Source: Dipteronia dyeriana
Lineage: Eukaryota > Streptophyta > Magnoliopsida > Sapindales > Sapindaceae
DNA length: 64,000 bases
Direction: 5' to 3'
Assembly (NCBI GenBank): GCA_032871835.1
Contig: CM065299.1
Coordinates: forward strand, 1,893,001-1,957,000
The notes beneath the pieces were generated by a model. The model had not been told where the DNA came from and ran no database searches. It was given only the letters and a program-made list of their open reading frames with translations. The translations under genes and the position numbers were made by a program. Every line of letters begins with the position of its first letter. Position 1 is the stretch's first letter. This document shows positions 61,590 through 64,000 of the stretch, in pieces.

Positions 61590-62563
61590 GCTGGAGGACT
61601 GTGAGACTGCGACTTTGAGTCTCTGAGAGAGACTATCAAAATATTATATTAAGAGTGTGAGATATGAGAAAATGAGATGAGAGATCGAGAGAATGTAAAA
61701 AGAGAGAATTAGAGGAAAAAAAAACAAAGAAGTGAGATTATAACTCTAACTCTCTGAGAGAGACCGAGAGTACAAGATTTGAGAGATTGAGATGAGAGGT
61801 ACAGAGAATGTAAACAGTCAAACCAAGAGAATCAGAGAATTAGAGAAAAAACAAAGAACCGTGTAAGAGAGATGTGTGAGTTGAGAAAATAAATAGTAAA
61901 AAAGAGTAAAATTAATGATTAAATAAAATTAATAAAATATAAAAATAGTTGTTTTTTTTGTCTTAATGAGTAATGAGTTGTAGCTTTTTTCTAGAGCAGC
62001 AGACTATTGTGTTTTACGAGATTCATATTGGATGGGATATTGTCTTACGTGTTTGAACTCATCATAGACCCTTTTTTATATAATTACAAATACTCAATTC
62101 ATATATCCAAAGGCTCTCAAATTGATAGGCCTCAGGCCAGCGCCCTCGGTGCCTCGGCCTAGGACCGGCTCTGTTAATTGTATCTGAATATATAAAAATT
62201 TATGTACTCTTTAAATGTTATTATAAATATCATAAATATTCTCGATTACGTATTATACAATACTTATTGAGTTGATAGATCACCCTTATCATTTAACATT
62301 TTACAGACTGGGTATCTTAGAAGTTGATCGCGAGGGCAATAAACTTTCCGGAGTTGGAAATTATTGAGATATATGTAATGTTTTCCTTTAAGTGTTTTGA
62401 ACCTTATTGTTAAGATTATTTGGAGATATACTTTCATTTTAGAATGGTTTATTTGGACTTATTCAATGATTATTAGTTTCTTTTGGATGAAGTAATTAAT
62501 GGTTTATGTCTTAGCGGTCTATATTAAATTGTTTAATTACTCTCTGATTTTTGGAGTGTTACA

Positions 62564-64000
62564 TCTTGATATCAGAGCATTAGGTTTGGTATTCTATGGA
62601 CTTTTGGGTGTTAGGTATAGACAATTGATAGGTTCTAATATTTTACGGTAAGTATTTTTGATAGGTTTTAATATTCTTAGTTTCTTACTATCAGTATTTT
62701 AGGGTCTAAAACAATGTTGGTTGAAGTTGGTTATTGGAACCAAATGAAATGTTAAATCCTGAGGATTAATTGTTTATGCTTATGATATGTGTAACTTAGA
62801 GTTTTATGGAGTTTGTTTTCTGGTAAATATTTTTTTTTCTAGAAGGGTTTAAAGAAGTTACTATATATGGTTTCATAGCATAACACTATTATTCTACAAG
62901 TTACTTGTTGGATTTATTGAATAAAAAAGTTGTTAATCGTGTTTTTTATGAGATGATAGGGTAAGTTGGATTGAAGTGATAATCGTAAATTTCGGATAAA
63001 GTTTGAGGAATTTTTATTTGATATGTAATATTTCTAAGTGATATTGAGTACTATTCACGTATATATGAATTTTATAGGGTAAATAAATATTTAAGATTTG
63101 TTTATTTATTGATGTTCTATGATTTAATTGATAGATTAAGTATTGTCCTATAATGTTATACTTTTGTAATTTTGATGGCGAGATCACAGCCTACCTTTTG
63201 AGAGGATTTGTAGCATTCTAATTAGATATTGATAACATAGAGATGTAAGTTGTATTTAAATTGATTATTGAATTTGATTTTTTTCTAATTGATACTAAGT
63301 TATAGATAATACCAGGGGCGGACCCAGAAAACATTTGTTATCCGGGCTAAACTATATATAGTAAATTTTCAGTGTAGGATTTTCCATACGGAACCGTCGA
63401 TCGCTACCGGTAGCTATTTGATTGATATCGGTACTTATTGGATTACTACCAATAGCAATCGATGATTCTGTACGGAAAATTCTACACTTGAATTTTTTTC
63501 TAAACTATATATATATATATATACTTTCTCTTCTTGAGATCGACAAACTGGATTTATTATAATGTTAGTTATTTTATTAGTAGTTGTTATATGCATCTAC
63601 ACTTGTATAATCAATCATTTAGAAGTTGGTCTTAATTAATCTTAAAAATCTAGGACCATATTAATTTCTTAAAAAAGAAAAAAACTACTTCTGTTAGTGC
63701 TGAAATACTCAAGAACCTGTAAAGTTGATACATAAGTAAATTTAGATAATGTTTTATCTACAATATAACGGTGCAGTATTTTATTTTATTTTTAAGAAAG
63801 TTGCCCCGGCTATAGCCCGGGGTAGCCCTCCTTTGTGTTCGCCCTTGGATAATACGATGAGTTGTTTTTAATTCTTAATGGGTTTTCTAAAGAAAAGTTA
63901 TAAGGAGTCCTTCCTCGATGATAATTAAATATACCATTGAATTATTAGTTGGATAAAAGATATATTAAGAAATATTTGATGAAATCTTTTGGGGTTATCA
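62564..64000 (+). other. Leader/internal region of the Ty3-type element (to window edge)
   Basis: Begins with the primer-binding site at 62567-62578. No gag or pol frame is readable before the window ends. The sequence is AT-rich and holds the hAT MITE at 63313-63847. Confidence 0.45.
63313..63847. mobile_element. hAT-type MITE (535 bp) with perfect 8-bp target duplication
   Basis: The ends are CAGGGGCGGACCC (left) and CAAGGGCGAACAC (right, reverse strand). GATAATAC flanks both sides (63305-63312 and 63848-63855). Subterminal CCGGGCTA-type motifs are also mirrored (ATCCGGGCTAAAC near the left; GCTATAGCCCGGGGTAGCCC near the right). There is no coding capacity. Confidence 0.88.

Larger units (their letters stand above)
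53533..62173. mobile_element. hAT-like DNA transposon remnant containing nested insertions
   Basis: The ends are TAGAACCGGTCTTGAT (from 53533) and CAGAGCCGGTCCTAGG (reverse strand from 62173), imperfect inverted repeats of a common plant hAT type. They are flanked by a perfect 8-bp target duplication TTAATTGT (53525-53532 and 62174-62181). The related LTR at about 39380-39395 contains this 8-mer once, uninterrupted. Without the nested copia element, about 3.2 kb remain, with no recognisable transposase. A second copy of the terminal motif, CAGAGCCGGTCCTAAGG at 54122, suggests an internal rearrangement or a second truncated element. Confidence 0.8.
53385..62563 (+). mobile_element. Ty3-type LTR split by a nested hAT-like element
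   Basis: The pieces 53385-53532 and 62174-62563 together match, in reverse complement, the repeat at 34816-35125 plus 39245-39470. The LTR ends GTGTTACA at 62563 and is followed by TGATATCAGAGC (62567-62578), a one-mismatch version of the initiator-Met primer-binding site. This marks it as a 5' LTR in + orientation with internal sequence running to the window's end. The left boundary near 53385 is where the similarity fades, so the LTR is truncated or diverged there. Assignment to Ty3/gypsy rests on the general look of LTR and leader, not on a coding domain. Confidence 0.6.

Noticed and set aside
1..64000. CRISPR arrays, bacterial operons or phage-type systems
   Set aside because: The window is plant nuclear DNA with spliced genes; the tandem repeats present have no spacer-repeat pattern.

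Overview
The window is nuclear DNA of a flowering plant, most likely a eudicot. It is AT-rich, the genes have several introns with GT..AG borders, and the encoded proteins closely resemble Arabidopsis housekeeping proteins. The species cannot be named from the sequence alone. All exon borders below come from reading splice sites and reading frames by eye.

Left third (about 6.4-24.6 kb): three ordinary conserved genes, all on the + strand. They are VPS11 (HOPS/CORVET tethering subunit, 5 exons, 959 aa), a small SAM-domain protein (3 exons, 125 aa) and NUP133 (nuclear-pore Y-complex scaffold, 8 exons, 1327 aa). The spacers hold AT-rich sequence and small degenerate tandem repeats.

Middle (26.3-52.7 kb): a local family of three intronless genes related to plant plasma-membrane Ca2+-ATPases (P2B type, ACA12/13-like). 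All three have lost the motifs that define the enzyme. Copy A (26262-29576, +) is an uninterrupted 1104-aa ORF. Copy B (34669-31390, -) is a pseudogene with several frameshifts and stops. Copy C (43652-52720, +) is open on both sides of one 5.7-kb retroelement insertion flanked by a 5-bp target duplication. All copies share the same altered motifs (D[V/A]TGG for DKTGT, QHGMP or a derivative for PEGLP, NS[R/K][I/L]D in place of TGES). Catalysis was therefore lost before the copies diverged, yet two copies kept long open frames. This pseudo-ATPase family is the most interesting content of the window.

Mobile elements fill the rest, often nested. A PIF/Harbinger element (35126-39244) carries a frameshifted transposase, a broken Myb/NAM-like ORF1 and a 212-bp tandem repeat between them. 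It sits in a Ty3-type LTR. The copia element inside copy C is chimeric, with two LTR families, two primer-binding sites and a 221-bp inverted repeat. On the right, a Ty3-type LTR (about 53.39-62.56 kb, +) is split by a hAT-like element (53533-62173, perfect 8-bp TSD), which is split in turn by a degenerate copia element (54297-59704, perfect 5-bp TSD). A GACCA-rich minisatellite and a hAT MITE (63313-63847, perfect 8-bp TSD) complete the right end. The two Ty3-type LTR copies act as empty-site references for each other and confirm the Harbinger and hAT insertion points.
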